A program made the position numbers and the translations under genes. The notes under the pieces are model-generated. The model searched no databases. It was not told the DNA's origin and worked only from the letters and a program-made list of their open reading frames with translations. 64,000 nucleotides of DNA from Anodontia alba (Eukaryota; Mollusca; Bivalvia; Lucinida; Lucinidae): the NCBI GenBank assembly GCA_964016985.1, contig OZ024825.1, positions 38,811,557 to 38,875,556 of the forward strand, written 5' to 3'. Below are positions 1 to 10,322 of the stretch, piece by piece (the first letter of the stretch is position 1; each line of letters starts with the position of its first letter).

Positions 1-330
1 ATAACAAGGAATTTTGACCAAACTTACTGTATGCAATGACCTTAAGGAGATCTGATTTGGAATTGCTAATAGGCAAATTTCGTCAAATTTTTGACGGAGT
101 TATCTGCCCGAGACACGCCCATATTTTCGTTTCCAGACGATAACTTGAGTAAATAACAAGGGATTTTAACCAAACTTGCTAAATGCATCGACATTATCAG
201 GATCTGTTTTTGATTGTTATCTGTCCATTGATATTGTCAAGATCTGGTTAAGAATTGTTATCTGTCCCTCCGTCATTTTCTTTCCAGACATTTTCGCAAC
301 GATAACTTTAATCATAAACAAATACTTGCT
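1..330. repeat. Tandem duplication, about 150-bp unit
   Basis: The opening ATAACAAGGAATTTTGACCA recurs at about 152 as ATAACAAGGGATTTTAACCA, and the following ATGCAATGACCTTAAGGAGATCTG recurs in diverged form. About two copies are present and the first is probably cut by the window edge. I see no gene here. Confidence 0.7.
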
Positions 331-658
331 ATGGCGGGGTATTATGCTTGCGGTGTTTTTATTGACAAAATACAAAATAACCAGAGAGTTGATTGAAAAT
401 TGAAAAGTGCTATTCGACCCCTATAGGTATAAAGTTTTGTCACACGTCATATCCTCCAGAACTGTCCATATTTACCAAAGATACGACCTTTGTAGTGGCT
501 TCGAAGTCAGCCCGAAGTACTCGAAACAGAAAAAGTTCGATCGTTTTTGGTTCTAAATGCGGGTATCTTGTATACGAATCTCTTTATCTCGGTACACTGA
601 TGTAAAGTAAACCTGCTTGCCTGAATACAAATATTGAAAACTCCAAATAAGGCTGAAT

Positions 659-698
<40 letters not shown>

Positions 699-1261
699 AG
701 CTGGAGGTGCCTGTGACGTCGTGGAGGTGCCTGTGATGTAAGAAATATAGTGAATTATTGCAGCAGCAAATATTGATATAATTCTTTTCTCTAGATTACT
801 GCCTGGAAAGAATCATTCATTCAGAGTCGCAATAAGCTATCATAATGTGTATGCCATGAATTTCCATGTTAAAGTTATAAAACATAATCTCAAAGAATTA
901 TTGGCGCTTTTAAGTTAGATTGTCATAGAATGCTCACTGAAGTAAGACTTTTTTCTTGAATGGTGATGACTGTAATCGGGAGGTGCTGCCTGTTAGTCAT
1001 TCCAACTCGTAGAAAATTGTCTTTGCTCAATATATCACACGTCATGCCAGCTACACATATCGTGTGCCAAAAGTATAAAAATGCGATGCCCGTCACCGTA
1101 AATTATGACGCAATTGGAGCATTACCGGAACACCTAAAATAACCTACGTTGGTGACCCTTTTGGTAACTCGTATGCGTATCGCTCGCATATGTCGTATGA
1201 CGCTCGCTGTATGTGTTGTAGTTTTGTTGTTTTGTTTCTTTACGTTCACTGTAAATAACTA
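331..1261. other. No gene recognised; poly-A tract at 661-697
   Basis: The stretch holds only short open frames without splice signals or recognisable motifs. A 36-base A run lies at 661-697, followed by a short direct repeat (GGAGGTGCCTGTGA twice, near 703 and 721). The A run could be a retroposon tail, but no body was recognised upstream. Confidence 0.5.
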
Positions 1262-1470
1262 AAATCATGGCGGGACTGTCAGTTAACCTAACCACACTAT
1301 TCCTGGGCAGGCTTAGACCTCCTAAGGGGTTAACCGGTAATGTGAACATACTTTCGTCATAACAGACAACTGCCCTTCTTGAATCAGCGGAAGGAGAAAG
1401 AAAAGTAAGTGGGGACCTCTGGCTCTTGAGTCAGACGCTCTACCGACTGCGCTACCCGGCCTGGCTCGCC
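1262..1470 (-). mobile_element. tRNA-derived SINE, copy 1 (damaged)
   Basis: Read on the minus strand from 1470, a tRNA-like head is visible: an A-box type GTAGCGCAGTCGGTAGAGCG, then an anticodon-stem-like CTGACTCAAGAGCCAG. The T-arm/B box is missing, so it is not a working tRNA gene. The body (AAGAAGGGCAGTTGTC, CCTAAGCCTGCCCAG type) matches the better copy at 43895-44200. Confidence 0.75.
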
Positions 1471-1664
1471 GTTTAACTTTGTGGTGAGTGGACTCGAAGG
1501 TGTCTTTACAACAGCAAATTCATTTCAATGGCAACATTTTTGGGAACAAATATTGTCCTTGTTACGAAGTTTCACTGCAGGTTTGTTTTCACAAAGCGAT
1601 GAAATTATATATAGTTCGTAACGCCAGGATACATATATATGGTCATACCGTCAGTAAACGTACC

Positions 1665-2108
1665 TTCGGACATGCGCCCAGCGAAGATTCAGATCAACCT
1701 GCGCATTCGTGGGCACAGTTTGAATAGCAAAAGATGCAAAGTTCCTTCATGCGCATTACGAAAACACGCCTATTCAAATATATAGAAAATTTCGCCTCCA
1801 AAAACTAAAGATTTTCAGGTAAAACAATTCTGATATTTTTCATATTTCTGCTCAAAACATAGATTGTGGGTACTTGTTAGAACCGCCTCGCCGAGGCGGT
1901 TCTAACGAGTAACCACAATCTATGTTTTTGAGCAGAAATAAGAAAAATATTGTATACCCCTGTAAACGCCAGTTTCACTATATAGAAGTAGGATTTAAGG
2001 GGGTCAAAATTATATAGGTATGTTTTCGTAATGCGGACAACGAAGATTCTGATCAGACTGCACGGATGCGCAGGTTGATTTGAGTCTTCGTTGGGATCGT
2101 GTGTTAGA
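1665..2108. mobile_element. Two-hairpin (CGAAGA) repeat, split by an Hp280 insertion
   Basis: The left half (1665-1753, GCCCAGCGAAGATTCAGATCA) and right half (2034-2108, CGGACAACGAAGATTCTGATC) are the two hairpins of one element. An Hp280 copy at 1754-2033 splits it. The uninterrupted copy at 41690-41885 reads TTCATGCGGACAAC at the junction, so the insertion point is exact to about two bases. Confidence 0.8.
1754..2033 (+). mobile_element. Hp280 hairpin MITE, copy 1
   Basis: It starts CATTACGAAAACACGCCTAT and ends with the inverse GTATGTTTTCGTAATG. The centre is a palindrome (TTAGAACCGCCTCG / CGAGGCGGTTCTAA) flanked by matching TAGATTGTGG and CCACAATCTA. It is 280 bp and has no coding capacity. 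CG is repeated on both sides. Confidence 0.9.
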
Positions 2109-2162
2109 CGGTACGATTTCTCACGCTGGGGCTCATGTTTTTTTGTTTTTTCTTCTCTGCAG

Positions 2163-2714
2163 ATGAAGAAAAGAAAAGCCGCTATACTAGACGAAAGCAA
2201 CTGTTCTACTCCGCTATCACACAATTTTCTATCAAGCAAACGTTAGCAGATCTCGAGAAGACGTTCAAAAAAATCCAAGCCCCGCATGTAATAAGTCACT
2301 ACACAGCCGGGGCCCGTCTTATCGGTCTAACAACACGCCAACTTGAAAAAGCGATGAAGAAAATGGAAAAGACGGCTGTGAAGGACGATTCTCCGTACGC
2401 TAAACCCCTACACTTTGTTCACCTGGGAACAAAGGAGATGGTAAAACGGAAACGAATCAAGCCGACTCGGACTGGTCCGACTGCTCGATCCGGTGCGAGC
2501 AGTTCTTTATCAGGCACAAAGGAAACGGGGGTGAAATCTCTGAAGAATGGGGAAGAAACAGAAGATAAGGGTGATGAAAAGGTAGATGATAGTGTGAAGA
2601 ATCTCAGCCAGGAGATAGAGAATCAACTTTTGCTACTTGCTCAGAGGGGCAGCATTGTTGCCAAATTACCGGACGCTCACAAGATCCTCGAATGGCGGCA
2701 TCGAATTGGAAGCG
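2163..2714 (+). CDS. Unrecognised helical basic/acidic protein, first visible exon
   Basis: The acceptor is TTCTTCTCTGCAG and the donor is GCG|GTAAGC. The exon starts with two bases of a split codon and ends one base into the next. It encodes about 184 residues: a basic helical start (EEKKSRYTRRKQLF), ADLEKTFKKIQAPHVISHY, a Lys/Arg-rich middle (KEMVKRKRIKPTRT), a Ser/Gly/Glu low-complexity stretch and NLSQEIENQLLLLAQRG. There is no signal peptide or membrane segment. The upstream in-frame ATG at 2135 lies in the polypyrimidine tract, so I treat this as an internal exon whose predecessor is outside the window or unseen. I do not recognise the family; an intracellular coiled-coil or cytoskeletal role is only a guess from composition. 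Confidence 0.75.
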
Positions 2715-2737
2715 GTAAGCATTGTATAGACGTTTTT

Positions 2738-3300
2738 AGCGCAAAGCATGCTGGGTAAAATCTTCATCCGACGACATCTTGTTAGCATTTTTAGAAGATA
2801 AGTTTTGTCATACGTATTAAGCAAATGGTCTCCTTGGGAGACAATTGGCAGTGAAATGTCGAAGAATATTTTCTGAGAGAACGCTTAGCATGATAGGTAA
2901 AAATTTTCAGTAGACGGCGTCTTGAAATATTTTTCTTAATTTTCTAAAAAAAAAAAAAAAAAGTTTTGATATATCATGCAACTTGTTTCCTTAAGAGACA
3001 ATTTGTATGATATGTCAAAGCATTTTGTCTGAGAAAACGCTTAGCATAATGGGTATAATTTTCAGCAGACTACATCTTGAAAATATTTTTCTTACGTTTC
3101 TAAAAAAGGAATAGGCTTTGACATACCATGCAACTAGGAGACATTTAGTGTTACATGTATATGTCAAAGCGTATTGTCTGAGAAAACGCTTAGTATGATG
3201 GGTACAATTTTCAGCAGGTGATATCGTGAAAAAATCATTCTTTTCTCAGAAAATAGGCTTTGACATATCAGCAAATTGTCTCCATAGTGGGAAAGGTTAA
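2738..3300. repeat. Tandem array of a TTAA-type MITE unit, about four copies
   Basis: The motif ACGCTTAGCAT-TGGGTA-TTTTCAGCAGAC recurs near 2740, 2881, 3037 and 3186, a spacing of about 142-156 bp. Each unit holds an inner palindrome (ATATGTCAAAGC / GCTTTGACATA). The same unit occurs singly at 24798, 27808, 31436 and 34348. The array begins 24 bases past the donor of the 2163-2714 exon. Confidence 0.8.
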
Positions 3301-3435
3301 ACGTAGAATCACAAAAGCTGACAATGATTAAGCCACTGATATCTTATATCCCATTAAATTCACTTAGCGGATAATGAAGAACCAGAGGTAGGGGATAGCA
3401 ATACATCAATATATCGATGCATCATGATAGTGAAT

Positions 3436-3716
3436 CATCACGAAAACATACCTATATAATTTGACCCCTTTAAACCCTACTTTTATATAGTAAAACTGGG
3501 GTTTACAGGGGTATACATTATTTTCGTTATTTCTGCTCAAAACATAAATTGTAGGTGCTCGTTAGAACCGCCACATCGAGGCGGTTCTAACGAGTACCCA
3601 CAATCTATGTTTTAAGCAGAAATTTGAAAAAAAAAAATCAGATTTTTATCTGAAAACTTTCAGTTTCTGGTGGTGAAATTTTCAATATATATGTGAATAG
3701 GCGTGTTTTCGTAATG
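3436..3716 (-). mobile_element. Hp280 hairpin MITE, copy 2
   Basis: It lies in reverse relative to copy 1: it starts CATCACGAAAACATACCTAT and ends GCGTGTTTTCGTAATG. The core palindrome is at about 3560-3600. It sits between short repeats of ATCATGATAGTG. Confidence 0.9.
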
Positions 3717-3942
3717 TGCCATTATAGTGGTATCATGATAGTGTTTTCAACTATCAATAACTATCGCCGATAGTCTCTTCAACTATCGATAGTCTGTTTT
3801 GACAGTTTTTGTCCCTGTAGATTTTCTCCTTCTGTAATACCATTCTGAAGCTGTTTTGTCTAAGTTAACAAAGTAACAAAGTATGAGAAAAAAAGGATTT
3901 TTTTTTCAAAAAATGTTTATTAAAATGGTAGCTTGTCACAGT

Positions 3943-4260
3943 GGCTACAGGCGCACAAGCAGTGTAATAGCTCTGATGGTAGGCTGGGAACAACTACAGA
4001 CCCGTCGCCAACCGACTAAGACCATCATGCTATACAGATTCGTAGACCAACTTGTTGATATCCAGGCAGCATCACTACTGATCCCTACATGTACCCACAC
4101 CAGAGGACGTGCCGATAGATTCCTAGTGCCATGCTGCAGTATCAACGCCTACAAGTAGTCCTTCTACCCGTCGAGTGTCCGTCTGCAACAGCTTGCCGGC
4201 CGAGCTCACACAGCGTCTTCCCTAGATGTCTTCAAGGCAAGGATCGGCGTCACAGCTCCC
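3943..4260 (+). pseudogene. Jockey-type LINE fossil, C-terminal end of ORF2
   Basis: The plus frame reads SVIALMVGWEQLQTRR, then KTIMLYRFVDQLVDIQA, and after a frame change YKYSFYPSSVR and SSLDVFKARI. This order (W-x-L-x-x-RR, MYR-x-x-LVDIPA, SFFPRTV, SLDSFKSRL) is the C-terminal signature of many jockey/BovB-type non-LTR ORF2 proteins. The copy is short, frameshifted and lacks the reverse transcriptase, so it is a dead 3' remnant. Confidence 0.75.
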
Positions 4261-4477
4261 TAGACCGCCAGGGCAGCATGTTTAAACCTGCACCGTGGAC
4301 CTTCCGTCACACATGTAAATATCACATATACGTGAGAATATTCCAGAGGAACAAAGCGCATTACTGGAAGATGAAAATGAAAACTGATATTTGACAGGGC
4401 AATAATGTTAGGTATCTTTACAAGTAATCCGGTTTTATAAAATCAACGAAATTCATTAAAATACTGTAAGATTTGGA

Positions 4478-5345
4478 GATAGCGCTCAAATGGCAGGAAA
4501 TTGTATTGTTGCACGACAAGGGCGCTTATTTGCATTTGGTTTTTAACCCATCGAGTATTCTGAGCGTAAATATTACAAAAAAAAAAAAAAAAAAAAAATA
4601 CATCATGCAAACTTTTCATTTTAAATAAAATGCTACAATCAAAATTCGTTTCAAAGGAAATTAAAAGACAATGGCCTCCGCCTGTAACTAGTTTGTCAGG
4701 TAGATCACCATCCTGGAAAACCAGTGCGATACACCTCTCAGCCTGACATTACGAAAACACGCCTATGCAAATATATTGAAAATTTCACCACCAAAAATTG
4801 AAAGGTTTCAGATAAAGAATTCCGACAGCGTTCATATTTCTGCTCAAACCATAGATTGTGGGTACTCGTTAGAACCGCCTCGACGAGGCGGTTCTAACGA
4901 GTACCTACAGTCTATGTTTTTTGAGCAGAAACAAGAAAAATAATGTATACCCCTGTAAACCCTAGTTTTACTAAATAAAAGTGGAGTTCAAGGGGGTCAA
5001 AATTATATAGGCATGTTTTCGTGATGCTGAGGGGTGTGTCCAACTAAGCGAGCGCTCAATGTAGCGCTCGAATGGTTGAAAAAATGCGTTGTTGAATGAC
5101 GGAGTGTATGGTGGGGGGGGGGGGGGTGGGGCTTGGTCAATTCTTTATTTTTTTGTTCCTTAAATTGCCTTTGAATATTTTGAGCGTAAATATTACAAAA
5201 AATAAATACATTTTAAATTAAACGCTACAATCAAAATCCATTTCTGAGGAAATTGAAAGAAATGGCTGCGCCCTGTAACTGATCAGTCAGGTACTTCGCC
5301 ATATTGGAAAACCAATGTGATACACCTCTCAGTCTGGCAGCGCTC
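4478..5345. repeat. Duplicated repeat interrupted by Hp280 copy 3
   Basis: Two diverged copies (about 4478-4746 and 5070-5345) share GAGCGTAAATATTACAAAAA, GCTACAATCAAAATCC-type and GATACACCTCTCAG segments. The first is followed by an Hp280 element and the second runs on. A G run (5111-5127) and A runs (4577-4599) lie inside. Confidence 0.65.
4747..5026 (+). mobile_element. Hp280 hairpin MITE, copy 3
   Basis: The full-length element runs from CATTACGAAAACACG to CATGTTTTCGTGATG with a perfect central GAACCGCCTCG palindrome. CTGA flanks both ends, which would be a 4-bp target duplication. Confidence 0.9.
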
Positions 5346-5406
5346 TAGTTCAGAAAATGATAAACCGGTCTCTCGGCGAGCGCTTGCATTTTTGTACACA
5401 TTTTAG

Positions 5407-5657
5407 ATCTGACGAAGCTGAAGCGTGATCGAGGTCTGTGCAGGAACGAGCTGAGGGAACGAGTTGCACAAGGCCAGCGCAACAGAGCAATGGCTATGCA
5501 ACAGTGTATTGCTAAAAGCGCTTGCTGACTGTGGCCATAATCGGAGCTGCCTCACAGGAAGCGCTTTCGAAGTGGATCGTTGCATAGCTGCGATACGCAA
5601 CCAAATGATGCAAGAAATGGCGACAATACTGTTAACAAAAGGCTTTAAATTGTTAAT
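5407..5657 (+). CDS. Candidate exon of the unrecognised plus-strand gene, frameshifted
   Basis: The acceptor is TTTTTGTACACATTTTAG. With two start bases it completes the codon left open at 2714 and reads LTKLKRDRGLCRNELRERV, then RAMAMQQCIAK. The frame then meets a stop. Dropping one A of the AAAA at about 5514-5517 gives an open continuation (ALADCGHNRSCL, AIRNQMMQEMATILL) to a possible donor AT|GTAGTG. The composition (charged, helical) resembles the neighbouring exons. The stretch 5488-5590 also forms an imperfect hairpin (GCTATGCAAC ... GTTGCATAGC). It may be a decayed or misassembled exon, or an alternative last exon. The donor is weak. Confidence 0.45.
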
Positions 5658-5661
5658 GTAG

Positions 5662-6275
5662 TGTTTTTCAATGTTTTGATTATCAAGGACGATGAAATGC
5701 GTTTGTGTGGTGGTAAATAGACGTTCAAATCAGAAAATATAATGATTATTGAAACTTAGGGGCCGTGATAACGGCCATGTTTTAAAGCGCATGCATGGAA
5801 TACGGCCATGTCGCTACAAAGCACCGCACAAATGTGCTAACCTTAGGCAACTCTCGACTATCTACTACCAAACTACATAGAAAACCGAATAGTTTAATTT
5901 GCTGTTTTTACTATAAAATGAAACATTCTAACATCTCAGACGAAAGAATGCGTTTTAATAATTTTTATAGGATCAAGTTCTGTTCCGTTTTCAATCTTAG
6001 GGGTCTTGTCTAAAAGTTCTGGGACGTTCTTGCCTTTCATCTTTATAATATTTACATTAGAGATATGTCGTTACATAGACAAAACATTGGCATTCCGACC
6101 ACCACTTGGTGCACCACCTGTCCCTTTCTGAAGATAACCAAGCTATATTGAGACATTACATCGACTCCTCGATATTTGGATGAACTGTTAAATATTCTAA
6201 TGACCTTTGTTATGTCTTTTGAACAAATGGTAGATAAAGATTGAGCCAGCGCACGTCAAAAGCAACAATATGACT
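5662..6275. other. No gene or clear repeat recognised
   Basis: AT-rich sequence. The 72-codon frame at 5795-6013 has no splice context, no motif and no relative here, so I do not call it. Confidence 0.4.
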
Positions 6276-6750
6276 TGTGCGACCAGCGAAGGCTCAGATC
6301 AGCCTGCGCATCCGCTGTCCAAAGAGGGAGAAACCAGAACCTTGCCATCTTTGGTGGATGTACAAGCTGATCTGATTCTTTGCTGGTCATCGCATGGGGC
6401 TTTCACAGCCTCCGAGCTATCTAAAAGGGGATAAACGAGAACCCTCGCCATCCTGTGTGGATGTACATGCTGATCTGCTGGTAATACAGGTCTTATTGTA
6501 GGTTTTGTCGTGCGCTGGCCCGCCTTGTTACAACAAGCGAAGAGTCAGATCAGCTTGTACATCCGCGCAGTCTGGTCAGTCTTCGCTGGTCGCCTGTGCT
6601 ATTACAGCCTTCAGGCTGTTAAAAGAGGAATAATCGAGTGTCCTTGCTTTTCTGGGTGAATGTACAGGCTGATCTGAGTCTTTGTTTGTCACACAGGTCT
6701 TATTGTAGGTTTTGTCTTGCGCTGGCGATTTTAATTTATACTAAAGAAGA
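6276..6750. repeat. CGAAGA hairpin repeats, three degenerate copies
   Basis: Blocks at 6278-6400, 6405-6490 and 6531-6700 carry variants of AGCGAAGGCTCAGATCAGCC and its inverse, plus a shared GTCTTATTGTAGGTTTTGTC end that recurs at 6490 and 6697. This suggests nested or tandem copies. Confidence 0.6.
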
Positions 6751-6755
6751 CCAAC

Positions 6756-7000
6756 TTAACCCTTAAAGCGCCAAGAAAACCTGCATCTGAAAATGTCGTC
6801 TGTTTATGTCGTCTGCTGAATATTTTTGCAAACTTTTCAAACCTATTTTTGCATACAGGCAAACAGTGTGGACCCAGATCAGACTGCTCCTAAAGGAGCA
6901 GTCTGATCTGGGTCCACATTGTTTGCAGAAGTGACTTTTAAAGTAACCAGCAGAAGACAAAGCAGACGACAATAGTTGTGATTGGCGCTTTAAGGGTTAA
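6756..7000. mobile_element. TTAA-type MITE, GCGCC family (complete)
   Basis: It is bounded by TTAACCCTTAAAGCGCCAA and its inverse TTGGCGCTTTAAGGGTTAA. The centre is a perfect hairpin (GGACCCAGATCAGACTGCTC / GAGCAGTCTGATCTGGGTCC). TTAA ends are the hallmark of piggyBac-type targeting; no transposase is present. Confidence 0.85.
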
Positions 7001-7153
7001 TGAATCGTATCATATCACTAGAAAAAAAGCCGTTATAGCATATGCGAACAGAAGATGCTGTTTGCTTTCGCAAGCTGTTGGTCAAGGGAAGAACTAGACA
7101 TCTGGCCTCGCTTGAAAGGGACCGGGCATGCACAATGAAATAGAATTTCTAAG

Positions 7154-7359
7154 AAAGGGAGGCAGTTATCAGAGATCAGTACAAATACCTAACACCTTCT
7201 CTTCCAAGACACCAAAGGGAAAGAAGAACGCACTTAAAGCAACAGCACCACAATCAAAACAATACAAGCAGAAAGCCAAAAGGACAGTTTTTTTCCCAAA
7301 AATTGGCCAAACGGCTATCCAAAATAAACATTTCACCAGGACATACCTGCACAGAAATA
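7154..7359 (+). CDS. Candidate exon of the unrecognised plus-strand gene
   Basis: An open frame of 68 codons reads KGGSYQRSVQIPNTFSSK, TPKGKKNALKATAPQ and KRTVFFPKIGQTAIQNKHF. With acceptor TTTCTAAG and donor AATA|GTAAAC it takes one base from the 5407-5657 exon and passes one base to the next exon, where A+TG makes Met. The phases fit but both splice sites are mediocre. The Lys/Gln-rich composition is like the other exons. Confidence 0.45.
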
Positions 7360-7573
7360 GTAAACCACAGCAGAAGCACTGCCTAGGAACGTCAGTAAAA
7401 TATTACTCGGGAGGGTGGGTGGGGGAGGGGGTGGCTTTAATAGATTTCACTGACCACAACTCTCGCCCTTAGTTCTGCCGTGTATATACAAGAAATTTGA
7501 AAATTGGTTCGACGAGAAGTCCGATGAAACTTTTTCTCGCGACGCGGCTCAAGTTTTTATTTCTTTCTTTCAG

Positions 7574-7831
7574 TGTCAGCACAACTAAGGGGTGTGGCAA
7601 GTGGCGCTGAGAGTCTAGACAAAAAGGGTCAGTTCCCGGTGATAGAAGAGGATGAAGATAAGCAGGATCTGCTCTTTGTGGACGAAGAGAAGCATGAGAA
7701 ACCGAGTGTGCACCAACTGAGAGTAGAAGTTTCAAAGCTCCCTATAATACTGCCGAAATCTAGGGAAAACGTGTACTTTCAGCGTTCATTCATCAAAGCT
7801 AAAACGCCCGATGGAGAGACGGAGAAGCCCG
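7574..7831 (+). CDS. Unrecognised plus-strand gene, acidic exon
   Basis: The acceptor TTATTTCTTTCTTTCAG is strong and the donor G|GTAAGT is canonical. The exon opens with two bases and closes with one, so the phases agree with neighbours. It encodes SAQLRGVASGAESLDKKGQF, then a very acidic block (EEDEDKQDLLFVDEEKHEK), then VHQLRVEVSKLPIILPK and a basic tail. It is probably a disordered linker between helical parts. No family recognised. Confidence 0.8.
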
Positions 7832-7933
7832 GTAAGTCGAAATGGATTATTAGTCTGTCCGGAACACCATAGCTAACTAGTTTTATTTACCATATACTGT
7901 TTCCAGACATAGTATCACTCTATCGACTATATA

Positions 7934-8234
7934 CAGTGAACCCTCGTTACAGCGACATCACTTGTTCCCAAAGATGTTGCAATTAAAATGAATGACATGT
8001 AAGAAATGCCTTGTTTTTTATTTCCTCATATAACATGTTTTGGATATTTGTTAGAATCGCCTCATGTATTTCTAACTAATATCCAAAACAGATGTTGCTT
8101 GATGTTTTAATAAAATATTCTTGCATAATTTCTCCTTAACTGTCAGCTTTTGAGCGAAGGTTTCGTGACATCCAAATTGTCATTTTAACGAATTTTGTCG
8201 TTGTATCGAGTGTCGGTATGAAGAGGGTTGACTG
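7934..8234. mobile_element. pogo/Tigger-type MITE (CAGTGAACCCTCG)
   Basis: It starts CAGTGAACCCTCGTTACAG and ends with the inverse of CAGTCAACCCTC, flanked by TA on both sides. It contains a weak hairpin, TTGTTAGAATCGCCTCAT / TTTCTAACTAATATCC. The ends and the TA duplication fit the pogo/Tigger branch of Tc1-mariner (inference). Confidence 0.75.
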
Positions 8235-8429
8235 TAAATGGCAGACAAGGATAAGTAATTGATGTTTCTTCCAAGTCTACATTTGTAGTTATTTAATACT
8301 TACATTTCAGGTATAACACAGTGCTATTCATCTGTTTTCGCAGACTTAACATCGACATGTCATCTTGTTGAAAACAAATATGCTATTTTTCTTTTCATAA
8401 TATATGAAAATGTTAACATACTCAACTAT

Positions 8430-8450
8430 TTCTCTCTCTCTCTGTCTCTC

Positions 8451-8484
<34 letters not shown>

Positions 8485-8486
8485 CC
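8430..8486. repeat. (TC)n microsatellite
   Basis: An almost pure CT repeat with a few TG interruptions. Confidence 0.95.
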
Positions 8487-8647
8487 AGAACCATTTATAT
8501 GTCTATAAAGATTGTAAAAGAGCATTCATGCAGATGTTAAAAATATTTATGGTTCACTGTCGTTCTTTCAAATCCAAAGATTCACATCACCGTCCTTAGT
8601 CAGCAGCAGTCACATACAAAAAGGAGCCGAAACGTGATAAATGTAAA

Positions 8648-8926
8648 CATCACGACAACATGCCTATATAATTTTGACCCCCTTAAACCCCACTTTTATA
8701 TAGTAAAACTGGGGCTTACAAGGGTATACATTATATTTCTTATTTCTGCCCCAAAACATAGATTGTGGGTACTCGTTAGAACCGCCTCGGCGAGGCGGTT
8801 CTAACGAGTACCCACAATCTATGTTTTTATCAGAAATATGAAAAATATCAGAGATTTTTATCTGAAAATTTTCAGTTTTTGGAGGTGAAATTTTCTATAC
8901 ATTTGAATAGGCGTGTTTTCGTAATG
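8648..8926 (-). mobile_element. Hp280 hairpin MITE, copy 4
   Basis: It runs from CATCACGACAACATGCC to GCGTGTTTTCGTAATG with a perfect core palindrome. AA flanks both ends. Its right end lies 32 bases before the exon that begins at 8959, so the branch point and upstream pyrimidine signals of that exon must lie partly within it. Confidence 0.9.
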
Positions 8927-8958
8927 AAGAATTGATTCCGTTGAAATGTTCCAACAAG

Positions 8959-9069
8959 AAGCAATATCAAAAAAGCAGGAAACTGGCGAAGGAATGAGTT
9001 TCAGAGGAGGTCGATCAAATGTGTGGCCGGACAGACGCAAACGGCATGTAATCACAATAGCTCATCCAG
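8959..9069 (+). CDS. Unrecognised plus-strand gene, short exon
   Basis: The acceptor is TTCCAACAAG and the donor is CAG|GTGAGC. The split codons (G+AA, then G+CT) match the exons on both sides. It encodes AISKKQETGEGMSFRGGRSN and VWPDRRKRHVITIAHP. The frame continues upstream through an ATG at 8946, but that ATG lies between the MITE end and the AG. The acceptor is pyrimidine-poor, probably because the MITE replaced the native intron sequence. Confidence 0.65.
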
Positions 9070-9179
9070 GTGAGCTAAAAAAACCCCAAAAATCTGGATA
9101 CTCCGCCTATCTCGAAATATGTAATATTTGTGTACAACAATATCTACATTCAGTCCATACATGGTTCTGCATGTTTTGA

Positions 9180-9954
9180 ACCAGTGTTTGGTATGCTGCT
9201 GAGGCAATTGTTTTTAAATCTCTGCAGCATCAGTTGCTAGGTCCTGAACATTTTGTGAAGGGTTGTGTTTGTCTATAAATAATGTCGGATAATGGCCAGC
9301 TGAGTATTTGTGTCACCCAGGACGAAAACTTTTCATTTCGAAATAATTCCAACATTCCACACAATTTACCCTATGCTGGAATATTTTCGCGGCGCCAAAT
9401 TTGCGCGTTGTTTTAATTTTCGCGTATTTATTTTATTTTTCTCGAATGTTCATACCCGCGAAAATGAAAATCGCTATCGTCCCGCGAAAATTTGACAACG
9501 CTGAAACATGTGGACAAGATGGAAGTTAAACTAGCTGAAACTCAGGTTATTATGGACAAGTTTATTAAAATTGAATAAAGTGGTAAAATTGAATAAAAGT
9601 GGTAAACTAACCAAGGTTGTCAGCTCTGTTTGACTCCCCAAGTTCGTATACACTTTCATATAGTGTTGAAGGAAACGTTTTACACTTCAATAAAGTCCAG
9701 AGCAGGAATTCGTCGGATCTATTTTTCTTCCGCCTTCTCAAAAGATCGACATTTTGGCAACATTTGTAATATTTTTATGAGTTGCAATTATAAGAATGAA
9801 GTATTATTTTTGTGAATTTTGATCGATGTGTAAGCTCCGGCAAATCACAACATGAAGCTTTTTTTTTTTAGTTTGAGAGTGATTTGCTGGATTTTTACAC
9901 ATCCATAAAATCCACTCCTATTAGATAAAACGCCACGCAAAAGTGACTTGAAGC
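9180..9954. repeat. Dispersed repeats; no gene
   Basis: The stretch 9370-9500 is a hairpin-like TTTTCGCG / CGCGAAAA repeat. The stretch 9660-9910 (TTTTACACTTCAATAAAGTC, CTTCCGCC, TTTTGGCAA) is a diverged copy of 27410-27660. No coding signal was found. Confidence 0.55.
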
Positions 9955-10233
9955 CATCACGAAAACATACCTATAATATTTTGACCCCCTCAAACCCCAC
10001 TTTTATATAGTAAAACTGGGGTTTACAGGGTATACATTATTTTTCTTATTTCTGCTGAAAAACATAGATAATGGGTACTCATTAGAACCGCCTCGGCGAG
10101 GCGGTTCTAACGAGTAACCACAATCTATGTTTTGAGCAGAAATATAAAAAATATCAGAGTTTTTTTATCTGGAAATTTTCAGTTTTTGGAGGTGCAATTT
10201 TCTATATATTTGAATAGGCGTGTTTTCGTAATG
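9955..10233 (-). mobile_element. Hp280 hairpin MITE, copy 5
   Basis: It runs from CATCACGAAAACATACC to GCGTGTTTTCGTAATG with an intact GGCGAGGCGG core. It ends about 90 bases before the exon at 10323. Confidence 0.9.
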
Positions 10234-10322
10234 CGATCTTGAAAGAACTGTAGGGTAGGGTAAATAAATATGTTAGACTCACGCATAGTTCTTATCCGCC
10301 ATGTAATGCTGTTTCTTTGCAG

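Noticed and set aside
1404..1470. A tRNA-Leu-like sequence on the minus strand
   Set aside because: It has an A box and an anticodon-like stem but no T arm, and it is joined to the body of the SINE also found at 43895-44200. It is a SINE head, not a gene.
2135..2162. ATG at 2135 as the start of the plus-strand gene
   Set aside because: The residues after it (FFCFFFS) are just the pyrimidine tract TTTTTTGTTTTTTCTTCTCTGCAG read as protein. The AG is a normal acceptor and the phase fits a split codon.
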